Positions 35,569 to 44,023 of a stretch of 64,000 nt of DNA are shown piece after piece. Every line of letters begins with the position of its first letter. Position 1 is the first letter of the stretch. The translations under genes were made by a program, and so were the position numbers. The notes beneath the pieces are model-generated. The model did no database searches and had not been told where the DNA came from. It saw only the letters and a list, made by a program, of their open reading frames with translations. Origin of the DNA: Natrinema hispanicum (lineage in GTDB: Archaea; Halobacteriota; Halobacteria; Halobacteriales; Natrialbaceae). The stretch covers positions 1 to 64,000 of the forward strand of contig NZ_SHMP01000004.1 in assembly GCF_004217335.1 (NCBI RefSeq), in the 5' to 3' direction.

Positions 35569-36121
35569 TGACGCGCCGCTCGGCCGAGCCGACAGACAGC
35601 AACGCGACGCCGCTGACGACCAGGTTGACGCCGAGTAACACACCGATCGCCCACAGCGCGGTCGACGGCCAACCGGCCCAGAGCAAGCCGGCCAGCAGGA
35701 GTCCGATCACGCCGCTGACGGCGATCCACAGCCCGTTGGCTTCACGTGGCATGCTCAGCCCGGCGACGATCTCGAAAATCCCTGCTACGAACAGGTACGC
35801 GATCACGAGCAGCGTCAGCGTCGTCAGCCCGACTACCGGGTTCGCAAGCAGGCTGATCCCCGCAATGACGTAAATCACTGCGAGAATCAACTGGACTACG
35901 CTGCCAGTCCAGCCGGGAACCGAGAACGCGTGGGCCACGTGGGCGAAGCCGCCGATCACGAGCAATGCACCGAGGAGCAACGACACCGATATCCCAGTGA
36001 CGAACGGAAACAGGATCGCGAGCACGCCGAGGACGACCAGCAAGACGCCGCCGCCGGCTGGGACGCGCCAATCGTGATCGGAATCGATACTAGTCGACTG
36101 GTCCGCTACAGTGTCTGTCAT
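35540..36121 (-). CDS. HdeD family (DUF308) membrane protein
   Basis: A 193-residue membrane protein with six hydrophobic helices in the repeated DUF308 pattern: GGGVLLVVLGVLAILFPFVT, VSLLLGALLVIGGFAHVAHA, GSVVQLILAVIYVIAGISLL, and equivalents in the second half. HdeD is an acid-resistance-associated membrane protein in enteric bacteria; archaeal members have no assigned role. The N-terminal 20 residues are cytosolic and acidic. It is divergent from the DUF211 gene and overlaps the DUF389 gene by 29 bases. Confidence 0.88.
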   Translation of the reverse strand: MTDTVADQSTSIDSDHDWRVPAGGGVLLVVLGVLAILFPFVTGISVSLLLGALLVIGGFAHVAHAFSVPGWTGSVVQLILAVIYVIAGISLLANPVVGLTTLTLLVIAYLFVAGIFEIVAGLSMPREANGLWIAVSGVIGLLLAGLLWAGWPSTALWAIGVLLGVNLVVSGVALLSVGSAERRVISDETATAA

Positions 36122-36287
36122 TGTCTCTCACCCAGTATACGATACGGCGCTGACATCCGTAAACACCAGTTCTCTCCGACTAATAGCTCTCTCGAGGCGA
36201 CCTGTCACGCGATTTTCCATCGTTTTGACAGTCCGCTCGGCTCCATCGGCCCTCGTCACTAAGGGCATCGAGCGAGACTGATACAGC

Positions 36288-36581
36288 ATGGCAGCCCCGA
36301 TACGACGGCTCGTTCTCGATGTGATGAAGCCACACGAACCCGACATTCTCGAATTCGCCCAGACCGTCGCCGACCAGGAGGGAATCGCCGGCGTCAACGT
36401 CGCGCTGATCGAAACTGATCGCGTCGTCCAGAACCTCAAGGTGACGCTCGAGGGTGAAGACATCGACACAGTCGCTGTCGAGGACGCTATCGCCGACCTC
36501 GGCGGCACCGTCCACTCGATCGACGCCGTCGTCTGTGGGACACGTATGGTCGACGACCACGAAACGCCACAGGATCCCTGA
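36288..36581 (+). CDS. DUF211 family protein
   Basis: A 97-residue archaeal DUF211 protein, a small ferredoxin-like alpha/beta fold: IRRLVLDVMKPHEPDILEFA, GIAGVNVALIETDRVVQNLK, VEDAIADLGGTVHSIDAVVC. Structures of homologues form oligomeric rings, but function is unknown. It ends 12 bases before a VIT1/CCC1-like transporter on the same strand, suggesting an operon and a possible metal- or ligand-sensing role for that transporter. Confidence 0.9.
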   Translation: MAAPIRRLVLDVMKPHEPDILEFAQTVADQEGIAGVNVALIETDRVVQNLKVTLEGEDIDTVAVEDAIADLGGTVHSIDAVVCGTRMVDDHETPQDP

Positions 36582-36593
36582 TATTTTCGAGCC

Positions 36594-37163
36594 GTGACTG
36601 CTATTCGCACGCTGCTTGAGGACGAAGACGTCAGGTCGATCTCGCGGCGGTACTTCATCTCCAACGGCTTCGACGGCACGCTGACGGCCATCGGGGTCGT
36701 CGTCGGTGCGTATCTGTCGGGGATCGACGACGGACTGACCGTCGTGACGATCGGGCTCGGCGCGGCCGTCGGGCTGGGAACCTCCGGCGTCTGGAGCGTC
36801 TGGGAGATCGAACGCGCGGAGAAACAGGCCGAGCTGCTGCGGATCGAACAGGCCATGCTAACCGATCTCGAGGACACGGAACTCCAGCAACGACGGGCGG
36901 GTGCCCGAAAGATCAACGCGGTCGCCAGCGGCATCGGCCCGCTGATCGGCATTATCCTGCCGCTGTTACCGTTTCTCGCACACAACGTCTTTTTCTCGCT
37001 GCTCGAGGCGACGCTGGTCGCGGTCGGAATCGGCGTGGCCGTCCTGTTTACGTTCGGGGCGTACCTCGGCTCGATCTCGAAGCAAAACTGGGTCGTCGCC
37101 GGCGTCCGAATGGGGCTTGCGGGGATCGTGGTCGCGTTTCTCAATCTGTTCCTGCCTGGCTGA
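36594..37163 (+). CDS. VIT1/CCC1-family membrane transporter
   Basis: A 189-residue membrane protein of the VIT1/CCC1 (ferroxidase-like Fe/Mn transporter) superfamily. The first helix and loop, SRRYFISNGFDGTLTAIGVV, match the NGxxDGxxT signature. Helix 2 has LGAAVGLGTSGVWSVWEIER. A charged amphipathic helix follows (AEKQAELLRIEQAMLTDLED), then three more helices. The canonical vacuolar transporters have a longer cytosolic metal-binding insert. GTG start, 12 bases after DUF211. The metal substrate is inferred, not shown. Confidence 0.82.
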   Translation: MTAIRTLLEDEDVRSISRRYFISNGFDGTLTAIGVVVGAYLSGIDDGLTVVTIGLGAAVGLGTSGVWSVWEIERAEKQAELLRIEQAMLTDLEDTELQQRRAGARKINAVASGIGPLIGIILPLLPFLAHNVFFSLLEATLVAVGIGVAVLFTFGAYLGSISKQNWVVAGVRMGLAGIVVAFLNLFLPG

Positions 37164-37187
37164 CCGCAACGCGGCCGCGATAGCCGG

Positions 37188-37733
37188 TCAGTGATCCCCG
37201 TAGTTCTTCTCGCCGGCCTCGATCGGCACCTCGAGCCAGTTGTCCATCGGCGGCAGCGGACACTCGTATTGGTCCGAGTAAGCACACGTCGGGTTGTATG
37301 CCTCGTTGAAATCGAGGATCCAATCGCCGTCGCTCGTCCGGTGGCTGTCGACCTCGAGGTCGAGATATCGACCGGCCCCGTAGGTCTCGTCGCCGCTGGT
37401 CGCGTCCCGGAAGGGCACCCACAGGCGGTCGTCGTCGGGCTCTGCCTTGTAGGCCTGTAGCGTCACGTCCTCGCCGTCGACGGTAAACTGGAACTCGCCC
37501 CACTCGAGGTACTCCTGTTCGCCGTCCGTACTCGTTCCGACGGTGATTCGCTCGGGGTCGTCGTACTCCTCGAGGGAGAGTTCGAACCGGTAGTCCTCGT
37601 CGATGGGATAGTACTCGAGGCCGTCGAACGACTCGCGTTCGTCCGGCGAGAGCGGCGAGTGTGGATGCTCGCCGAAGTACTGGTCCTTCTGTTCGCGCTG
37701 GGTCTCGATCGCGTCGCGCCAGTCGGATGCCAT
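37188..37733 (-). CDS. DUF1684 family protein
   Basis: A 181-residue acidic soluble protein of the DUF1684 family: WRDAIETQREQKDQYFGEHP, HSPLSPDERESFDGLEYYPI, WVPFRDATSGDETYGAGRYL, DFNEAYNPTCAYSDQYECPL, with the late P-P-x-x-N. Conserved Cys, Asn and Tyr residues near the C-terminus are family-typical; the role is unknown. The ATG at 37733 is the usual family start, and the 37-codon upstream extension is rejected. It converges on the VIT1-like gene with 24 bases between. Confidence 0.9.
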   Translation of the reverse strand: MASDWRDAIETQREQKDQYFGEHPHSPLSPDERESFDGLEYYPIDEDYRFELSLEEYDDPERITVGTSTDGEQEYLEWGEFQFTVDGEDVTLQAYKAEPDDDRLWVPFRDATSGDETYGAGRYLDLEVDSHRTSDGDWILDFNEAYNPTCAYSDQYECPLPPMDNWLEVPIEAGEKNYGDH

Positions 37734-37926
37734 CTGTACTGTTCGGTACGGACTCGACACATATGGTTCATCGGGCGACGTGAGTTGGTTGCTCTCGACT
37801 GGGCTCTGCAAGTGTAACCGACAGCGAACGCGGTCGGTCGTCACTCCCCGCTCGCCACTGCGTTATATAAATCCCCGCAGTGATCCGGCAGTATTCACTC
37901 ACGATAGCAGTGAGTATCGACGGGTA

Positions 37927-38820
37927 ATGTCACAGTGGGTTTCTGATCCGTCTCACCGGGAACCAGCCCGGGACAGTCGTCAGCTGATGACGACATCGCT
38001 GGACGGAGACCGCAATCTCGCCTACACCGAATACGGCTGTTCGGATGGCGTCCCGGTCGTCTTTCTCCACGGAACACCCGGCTCCCACCGACTGGGAGCG
38101 CTCTTCGAGACGGTCGCACGGGAACAGGGGATTCGATTACTTGCGTTCGAGCGGCCCGGCTATGGCTACTCGACACCGTGGCCGTCACGCTCGTTGCGTG
38201 ACGCCGGCACGGTCGTCAGTACCGTCCTCGACGACACAAACGTCGAGCGCGCGGGTCTCGTCGCCTTTTCAGGTGGTGGACCACACGCGCTCGCGACTGC
38301 TGTGACGCAATCGGATCGTGTCACCCGCGTCGATGTCGTTTCGGGGGCCGTGCCACCCGACGTCAGCGAGGAGCAACCCGCGACGCAACGGCTACTCGCA
38401 GGCTTGGCGACGAGGACGCCCACCCTGCTTCGCGGCCTCTTCCGGGGCCAGGCGTGGCTCGCCGCTCGACTCGATCCATCGCTCGTCGTCTCCCAGTACA
38501 CGGCGGCTGGGGGCGCGGCGTCGATCCCGGACGACGCCGCGGCGATCGTACAGGCCGATTTCGTTACCGCGTTCGCCCGGCACCGGCGCGGTGCCGTCAC
38601 CGACTTCCGCAATACGACGTCCGATTGGAGGGTCGATCTGGATGACCTCGAGACCGACGTGTGCTTCTGGCACGGCGAGAACGACACGAACGTCCCGATC
38701 GACGGCGTTCGCCGCCTTGCAGCACAACTCCCGACCGCGCAGTTACGGGTGCTCGACGATGCTGATCACCTGCAGACCCTCCTTCAAACTGTTCCTGAGA
38801 TGTTACCCAGGCATCGATGA
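37927..38820 (+). CDS. Alpha/beta hydrolase
   Basis: A 297-residue alpha/beta hydrolase. The oxyanion-hole motif is VVFLHGTPGS, the nucleophile elbow is AFSGGGPHALA (Ser), the acid lies in HGENDTNVP, and the catalytic His is in DDADHLQT. Substrate cannot be predicted. The ATG at 37927 is taken; an ATG at 37987 (MTTSLDGDRNLAYTEYG) is equally good. A TATA-like tatataaa near 37864 lies about 60 bases upstream. Confidence 0.88.
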   Translation: MSQWVSDPSHREPARDSRQLMTTSLDGDRNLAYTEYGCSDGVPVVFLHGTPGSHRLGALFETVAREQGIRLLAFERPGYGYSTPWPSRSLRDAGTVVSTVLDDTNVERAGLVAFSGGGPHALATAVTQSDRVTRVDVVSGAVPPDVSEEQPATQRLLAGLATRTPTLLRGLFRGQAWLAARLDPSLVVSQYTAAGGAASIPDDAAAIVQADFVTAFARHRRGAVTDFRNTTSDWRVDLDDLETDVCFWHGENDTNVPIDGVRRLAAQLPTAQLRVLDDADHLQTLLQTVPEMLPRHR

Positions 38821-39061
38821 CGTAATCGAGATCCCATCCCGTTCCGGTCGACCGACCTGCACCCAGGGTGGCAACCCACCGTGATTGATCTGTCGCTCGA
38901 GCGAAACCCGGGTTCCGGTGAGAACTGCTGTGTACGGCGGAGACGGCTGTGGTTACGGCGTTTCTCGAGCGCCGGTGACGGGCGACGGACTGGACATTAT
39001 CTTTGACGCTCGGGCTACCCAGGTCCACGCTATTTGGGGATGAACAGTGTGTGACTACTGT

Positions 39062-40792
39062 ATGCCCCCAGATGGGTCTTCTTCCAACGGGAGTTCTCGT
39101 CCTGCTACGGACTTCAAGGCGAGAGTGAAATACTGGGCCCCAGCGATCGCCGTGAGTCTGACGACGTTCCTCATCGTCATCAATGCCTCCCTGATGAACG
39201 TGGCGATCCCCACGATGGTGGACGAGTTTGAGACCTCGGTCACCGTGATTCAGGGGGCGGTTGCACTCTACTCGCTGGTGATCGCGGCGCTGATTCTCCC
39301 GGCCGGGACGCTGCCGTCTCGGCATAGTCGGAGACGTGTCATGGCAGTCGCACTGATCGTCTACGCCGGTGGGACGCTGGTGGCGGCGATTAGCTGGAGT
39401 ACGACGATCCTCTATTTCGGCTGGTCATTCGTTGAGGGGGCCGCGGCCGCTGTGTTATATCCCCTGACATACACTGAGTTGAGAGTCAGTTACGACGGCA
39501 CTGACCGGGCGAAGGCGTTCGGACTGTTGGCTGGCGTAAGCGGGGTTGGAGGGACGCTTGGACCGATTATCGGTGGCGCACTAACCACGTACGCAAGTTG
39601 GCGATGGGGATTTACGATCCAACTCGTCGGTGTGGGGGTTATTCTCCTCTTCGTTCAGTACATGAGTCCGAACCCACTGTCAGAAACACGTAGGACGCTG
39701 GATAAAGGTGGGACAGCGCTGTCCATCATCGGTGCAACGTCACTTGTCACTGGCTTTCTTTTGAGTGGAAAGTATGGGTGGTTCCTCGAACGGCGGCCGT
39801 TCGCCGTCGGCGGCGTGCAGTTCAATCCGTTCGGGACATCGCCGGCGATCTGGTTTCTCGGGCTCGGATTCTTTGCGTTTGCTGCGTTCATTCAATACGA
39901 GCGCCGACTGGAACGCGCTGGGAAGTCGCCGCTCGTTCCACTGCACGTCCTGACGAACCGCCCGTTTGTCTCCGGCGTTATTACATACAATATTCGAGCG
40001 ATCGTCTCGGCTGGCTTCTTTTTCATCTTCCCGGTCTATCTCCAGGCCGTACTTGGATACACCGCCTTTGAAACTGGGGTCGCGTTGTTACCGTATTCTC
40101 TCGCGTCGATTCTTTTTGCGACGGTTACGCCCACCTGGCGGACGTACGTCTCACCAAAGACGCTGATCCAGATCGGTATCGTGTGTCTGGGCGTTGGACT
40201 GGTGCTGTTGTACGAGCAGACAGGCCCCGGTCAGACCATCAGCAGCATGGCGATCCCAATGACGATTTATGGAGCCGGTGTCGGGCTCATACTCGCACAG
40301 ATTTCCAATATGACAATGTCGGCTGTCCCGACCGCAGACTCCGCTGAGGCATCCGGCGTCCTAAACGTGAGTAGTTCGATCGGCTATTCTCTGGGGACAG
40401 CAGTCGTTGGCTCGTACTTTCTCGGGCAATTCTATGGGAGTGTCGTCGATGGCGTCCTCCGAGCAGAGCACGTGACCGTTTCAACGGACCGACGAAATGA
40501 GCTGGTGATCGCGCTCGAGGATGCCGTCGAGACAGCGACCGACGCCACCCAACAACAGTTCCTGACCCAACTCACGCCGACCCAACGACAATTGCTCGAG
40601 GGGATCTTTGAGGCTGCGATGTTCGACGCGCAACGAGCGGCGCTGCTCCTCTTGGTACTGTTCGTGCTACTCTTGCTCGTCGCATCCACGTTCCTGCCAC
40701 GGCAGATACCGGACGACGACGACCGACCCGACCACGCCGAATCACCGCAGGGTACACCACGTGAGGGTTCTGAAAGAGCTGCAGAGGACTAA
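39062..40792 (+). CDS. MFS transporter, DHA2-like (14 helices)
   Basis: A 576-residue major facilitator permease, probably a drug/H+ antiporter of the 14-helix DHA2 type. It starts with a polar 25-residue N-terminus, then SLTTFLIVINASLMNVAIPT (DHA2 motif D1-like). AGTLPSRHSRRRVMAVALIV is the motif A region. GVGGTLGPIIGGALTTYASW is motif C. The last helix is LLLLVLFVLLLLVASTFLP, and the C-terminus is acidic. Codon use is less GC-biased than the neighbours, and the gene sits beside a tRNA with a partial tRNA copy, so it may have arrived by integration. The substrate is unknown. Confidence 0.9.
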   Translation: MPPDGSSSNGSSRPATDFKARVKYWAPAIAVSLTTFLIVINASLMNVAIPTMVDEFETSVTVIQGAVALYSLVIAALILPAGTLPSRHSRRRVMAVALIVYAGGTLVAAISWSTTILYFGWSFVEGAAAAVLYPLTYTELRVSYDGTDRAKAFGLLAGVSGVGGTLGPIIGGALTTYASWRWGFTIQLVGVGVILLFVQYMSPNPLSETRRTLDKGGTALSIIGATSLVTGFLLSGKYGWFLERRPFAVGGVQFNPFGTSPAIWFLGLGFFAFAAFIQYERRLERAGKSPLVPLHVLTNRPFVSGVITYNIRAIVSAGFFFIFPVYLQAVLGYTAFETGVALLPYSLASILFATVTPTWRTYVSPKTLIQIGIVCLGVGLVLLYEQTGPGQTISSMAIPMTIYGAGVGLILAQISNMTMSAVPTADSAEASGVLNVSSSIGYSLGTAVVGSYFLGQFYGSVVDGVLRAEHVTVSTDRRNELVIALEDAVETATDATQQQFLTQLTPTQRQLLEGIFEAAMFDAQRAALLLLVLFVLLLLVASTFLPRQIPDDDDRPDHAESPQGTPREGSERAAED

Positions 40793-40930
40793 CCGAACAC
40801 CTCGGATTCGAGCCGTTATCTGTTCGGTTGGTGTGGCTCGAGCGGCCTCTGATGGCTTTCTATCGAGGGACTCAGGTCAGTGTCAGCTGTGATACGGACT
40901 CTCGTCCGTTGACTTCAGGTAATGAATACG

Positions 40931-41007
40931 GGGTTGGGACAGATTTGAACCACGCCGAGACGTGCTCGCTTCGCTGCGCGCGACTCGTCTGGTTCAAACT
41001 GCCCAAC
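40931..41007. repeat. Partial tRNA-Val 3'-end copy with internal inverted copy
   Basis: A 20-base stretch (40931-40950) repeats the 3' end (acceptor and T arm) of the tRNA at 41051-41070 with one mismatch, in the same orientation. An inverted imperfect copy (ggttcaaactgcccaac, 40991-41007) lies just after it. This is what a used attachment site or integration scar looks like. Confidence 0.55.
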
Positions 41008-41050
41008 GTAACGAAGTTGCTGCTCGCGTATTGCTCGCAGCAAAATTAGT

Positions 41051-41124
41051 GGGTTGGGGCAGATTTGAACTGCCGACTTCCTCCGTGTGAAGGAGGTATC
41101 ATAACCGGACTAGATCACCAACCC
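41051..41124 (-). tRNA. tRNA-Val (anticodon CAC)
   Basis: Read on the minus strand, the 74-nt sequence folds as a cloverleaf. The acceptor is GGGTTGG / CCAACCC. The anticodon arm is CCTCC-TTCACAC-GGAGG, giving anticodon CAC. The T arm is GGCAG-TTCAAAT-CTGCC. No intron is seen and CCA is not encoded. The only tRNA found in the window. Confidence 0.93.
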
Positions 41125-41151
41125 GCACGAAAGTGTTTCCGTGCGTTCGAC

Positions 41152-41433
41152 TTAAGACTTCCTTTCATCGCTCGTCGCTACGTTCGAGCGCCACTGCTTC
41201 ACACGATCGCGTACGCCTCGAACCGTCTTCCGGACGCGGGTTTCGGCGCGGTGCTCGAGTGCGCGTACGTCTTCACGGACGCGGTCGATGCGGCTGGGGT
41301 CGTGATCGGGCTCTCGGCCGAGCCGAGCGCGGACCCATCCCGTGAGCCGTGCTCAGTATGCAGCCACGCCGAGTCGGGCGTGGGTAGCGGCTCGCCGCAG
41401 GTCGTATCGGCTATCATGGCAGTGGTTGTTCAT
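41152..41433 (-). pseudogene. Small gene interrupted by an in-frame TGA
   Basis: One frame runs from ATG (41431-41433) through MNNHCHDSRYDLRRAATHAR and LGVAAY, hits TGA at 41353-41355, and then continues without a stop for 66 codons. The continuation is strongly haloarchaeal (ARLTGWVRARLGREPDHDPS, RIDRVREDVRALEHR, VRGVRDRVKQW). The continuation looks coding by composition and its Arg/Glu amphipathic pattern. The most likely explanation is a nonsense mutation. Haloarchaea are not known to read TGA as selenocysteine. The family is unknown. Confidence 0.45.
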
Positions 41434-41593
41434 GTGGTATGTTGTCGTATATAGATTGGGCGAGAATATCGTTCTTCTGCGAACAACAAAATCGGTAGGT
41501 GCCGGTGACGGACAGTGTGACTCGAGTCCAGCTGTGCTGCCGAATGAAGTCACGTGGCGAGTCGGCGGCACCTCATGCAACGTCAGGCGGGCG

Positions 41594-42127
41594 TTAGTAG
41601 TCCGGTGCGTCTTCTGGTTCGCCGTCACGTGCATTGACGACTCGAGCCAGCGTAAACAACCCGTCCGAAAGCCGGTTGAGGTACTGGACTGCGTCCTCGT
41701 TGATCTCCTCTTCGGTGGCGAGCGCGACCGCGCGTCGCTCCGCGCGTCGACAGACAGTGCGGGCGTGATGCAGCGCCGCGCCGTGGTCGCTACCGGTCGG
41801 CAGAATAAAGGAGGTCAGCGGCTCGAGTTCCTCGTCGTACTCGTCGATCCAGTCCTCAACGGTCTCGACGTGGGTGGGACGGATCGCGGGATCGTCCTCG
41901 TCGGGATCGGGGTTCGCGAAGTCTGCCTGGACGACGTGGAGGTGGTTCTGGATCGTTGCCAACTTGTCGTTGATATCGTCGTGGTCGGTCGGCCGGATCG
42001 TCCCGATAAGTGCGTTGAGTTCGTCGACGGTCCCGTACGCTTCGATGCGGGCGCTGGCCTTCGAGACGCGAGTCATATCGCGGAGGTCGGTCTCCCCTTC
42101 GTCGCCGCGACCGGTGTAGATCGACAT
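41594..42127 (-). CDS. PduO-type cob(I)alamin adenosyltransferase
   Basis: A 177-residue PduO/MMAB-type ATP:cob(I)alamin adenosyltransferase that converts reduced cobalamin to adenosylcobalamin. The family pattern is complete: MSIYTGRGDEGETDL (ATP-binding N-terminus), EAYGTVDELNALIG, LTSFILPTGSDHGAALHHAR, TVCRRAERRAVAL, then YLNRLSDGLFTLARV. It is predicted to be a trimeric cytoplasmic enzyme. It is divergent from the DUF7838-like zinc-ribbon gene, and bluB near the window start belongs to the same cofactor's synthesis. Confidence 0.93.
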   Translation of the reverse strand: MSIYTGRGDEGETDLRDMTRVSKASARIEAYGTVDELNALIGTIRPTDHDDINDKLATIQNHLHVVQADFANPDPDEDDPAIRPTHVETVEDWIDEYDEELEPLTSFILPTGSDHGAALHHARTVCRRAERRAVALATEEEINEDAVQYLNRLSDGLFTLARVVNARDGEPEDAPDY

Positions 42128-42257
42128 GGCTGGACCGACGGATGGCGGCCACTTAACTTTCGTGTCACCGGCACTGCCGCCGGTTCGGCTACTCGAGCGT
42201 CACGCGAACCCCGCCGGAACCAGTACGTTAAACTCGCTTCGCTGGCTACCACCGGCC

Positions 42258-42434
42258 ATGGCTCTGGAACTCGAACACGAGTGTCCCAACTGCGGGGAAA
42301 AGAAGACGTTTTACCGCGCTGCTAGCACGACGCTGCATCTCGGCGAGAAAGTCAAGTGGCACTGCCCGGACTGTGACTACGGCTTCGTCCGGATCGGGGA
42401 CAACGGGACTGCCGTCGACTCGAGTACCGCATAA
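42258..42434 (+). CDS. DUF7838-like zinc-ribbon protein (58 aa)
   Basis: A 58-residue zinc-ribbon, MALELEHECPNCGEKKTFYR then AASTTLHLGEKVKWHCPDCD and YGFVRIG. It has CPNC (9-12) and CPDC (about 36-39). Many haloarchaea have a near-identical short protein; function unknown, possibly nucleic-acid binding. The ATG at 42258 places the first zinc knuckle nine residues in; the upstream in-frame extension overlaps the cobalamin gene's promoter and is rejected. Confidence 0.8.
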   Translation: MALELEHECPNCGEKKTFYRAASTTLHLGEKVKWHCPDCDYGFVRIGDNGTAVDSSTA

Positions 42435-42499
42435 CCCGATACTCCGTTTCTGCTCTCGTTCTCGAGACTGTCGTTCGATCTGCGCCCGCAGTCGATCGG

Positions 42500-44023
42500 C
42501 TACGAATCGTCCTCGAGCGCCTGCCACGACAGCCGTGGATTCCGTGCTGCGCTGGTCTGATCGATCCGGCGGGCAGTGGTCCGTTCCGGCGCAGCCTCGA
42601 GCGTGTCGTCGTCCTCGTCGGCGACGGCGTTGAACGCGGCGGCGAGGCGATCCAAGGTGTCCTTGCTTTCGACTTCCGTCGGTTCGGTCATCAGCGCCTC
42701 GGGGACGATTTCGGGCCACTTGGTCGTCGGCGGGTGGACGCCGTAGTCGAGCATTCGTTTCGCTACGTCGGCGGCGTCTTGTTCGCCGGCGCTGGCGACG
42801 AACTCGTGGTGGAACGGCCCGTAGGGGATCTCGTAGTCGATCTGTTCGGCGAGGTAGTTCGCGTTGAGCACTGCAGAAGCGCTTGCATCCGCGAGCCCAT
42901 CATCGCCGAGGCGGGCGATGTAGGCGAAGGTCTTGACGAGGACGAGCCAGTTGCCGTCGAACCCGTGGACCTTGCCGATGGTGTGCTCGGGCTCGAAGCG
43001 TTCGTAGACCGACTCCCCCGACTGTGACAGCTCGGACCGCTCGCGAACGCGAGGCGCGGGCAAGAACGGGGCCAGTTTCTCGACGACGCCGACCGGACCA
43101 GCACCCGGCCCGCCGCCGCCGTGGGGAGTCGCGAACGTCTTGTGGACGTTGTAGTGCATCACGTCGAAGCCCATGTCGCCCGGGCGCGCACGGCCGAGCA
43201 AGGCATTGAGATTTGCCCCATCGTAGTAGAGCAGCCCACCGACGTCGTGGACCATGTCGGCGATCTCCGCGATATCGCGCTCGAAGAGCCCCAGCGTGTT
43301 TGGATTGGTCAACATGAGCGCCGCGGTGTTCTCCGAAAGTGCAGCCTCGAGTGCCTCGAGGTCGACCCGGCCCTCGTCGTCGCTGGGCAGGGAGACGACG
43401 TCGTAGCCGCCGAGTGCGGCGCTCGCGAAGTTGGTGCCGTGGGCGCTCTCGGGAACGATGACTTCGTCGCGGTGACCCTCACCGTTGTGGTCGTGGTAGG
43501 CCGCGGCGACGCGGATGCCGACGAACTCGCCGGCTGCGCCCGCGGGCGGCTGCAGGGTCACTGCGTCCATGCCGCCGATCCGGCCGAGATAGTCTTGCAG
43601 CCGGTAGAGCAACTCGAGGGTGCCCTGGATGGACGCCGCAGATCGGTCGGGATGGACGGCCGCCGACGGCAGCGCGGCCACGTCCTCGGTGAACTTGGGG
43701 TTGTACTTCATCGTACACGACCCCAGCGGGTAGGGGCCGCTGTCGATCCCGTAGATCATCTGGGAGAGGCGCGTGTAGTGGCGCGCGAGTTCGGGCTCGG
43801 AGAGTTCGGGTAGCTCGAGGGAATCCCGCGTCAGATCGTCGGGCAGCGGTGAGTCTGTCGCCTCACCATCATCACCGTTACCGTCGTCTTCGCTGCCGAT
43901 GTCGACCCGCGTCAAGTCCTTCTCCGAGAGCAGCGGTTCGTACTCGCCGTTTTCGACGTATCGAGCCTGATCGTAGCGCGACTGTTCGGGCGTGGTGTCG
44001 CGGTTGGTTCCGTCGTCGTTCAT
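42500..44023 (-). CDS. gcvPB: Glycine dehydrogenase (decarboxylating) subunit 2
   Basis: A 507-residue P-protein beta chain of the glycine cleavage system. The PLP-binding Lys is in [20 protein letters not shown] (about residue 294). Other blocks are [50 protein letters not shown] and the C-terminal [20 protein letters not shown]. With GcvPA it decarboxylates glycine and transfers aminomethyl to GcvH. An acidic N-terminal 50 residues and an acidic C-terminal extension of about 40 residues are present. It overlaps gcvPA by four bases (ATGA). Confidence 0.95.
   Translation of the reverse strand: MNDDGTNRDTTPEQSRYDQARYVENGEYEPLLSEKDLTRVDIGSEDDGNGDDGEATDSPLPDDLTRDSLELPELSEPELARHYTRLSQMIYGIDSGPYPLGSCTMKYNPKFTEDVAALPSAAVHPDRSAASIQGTLELLYRLQDYLGRIGGMDAVTLQPPAGAAGEFVGIRVAAAYHDHNGEGHRDEVIVPESAHGTNFASAALGGYDVVSLPSDDEGRVDLEALEAALSENTAALMLTNPNTLGLFERDIAEIADMVHDVGGLLYYDGANLNALLGRARPGDMGFDVMHYNVHKTFATPHGGGGPGAGPVGVVEKLAPFLPAPRVRERSELSQSGESVYERFEPEHTIGKVHGFDGNWLVLVKTFAYIARLGDDGLADASASAVLNANYLAEQIDYEIPYGPFHHEFVASAGEQDAADVAKRMLDYGVHPPTTKWPEIVPEALMTEPTEVESKDTLDRLAAAFNAVADEDDDTLEAAPERTTARRIDQTSAARNPRLSWQALEDDS

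Noticed and set aside
36128-37285. 385-codon minus-strand frame opposite DUF211 and the VIT1-like gene
   Set aside because: Ser/Arg/Thr-rich shadow of two recognised genes.
40889-40915. Seventh copy of repeat family A
   Set aside because: Only a gatacggact-like end is present, without the palindromic core or the matching right end.
41353-41355. Selenocysteine insertion at the in-frame TGA
   Set aside because: Haloarchaea are not known to use selenocysteine, no insertion element is visible, and a nonsense mutation is simpler.
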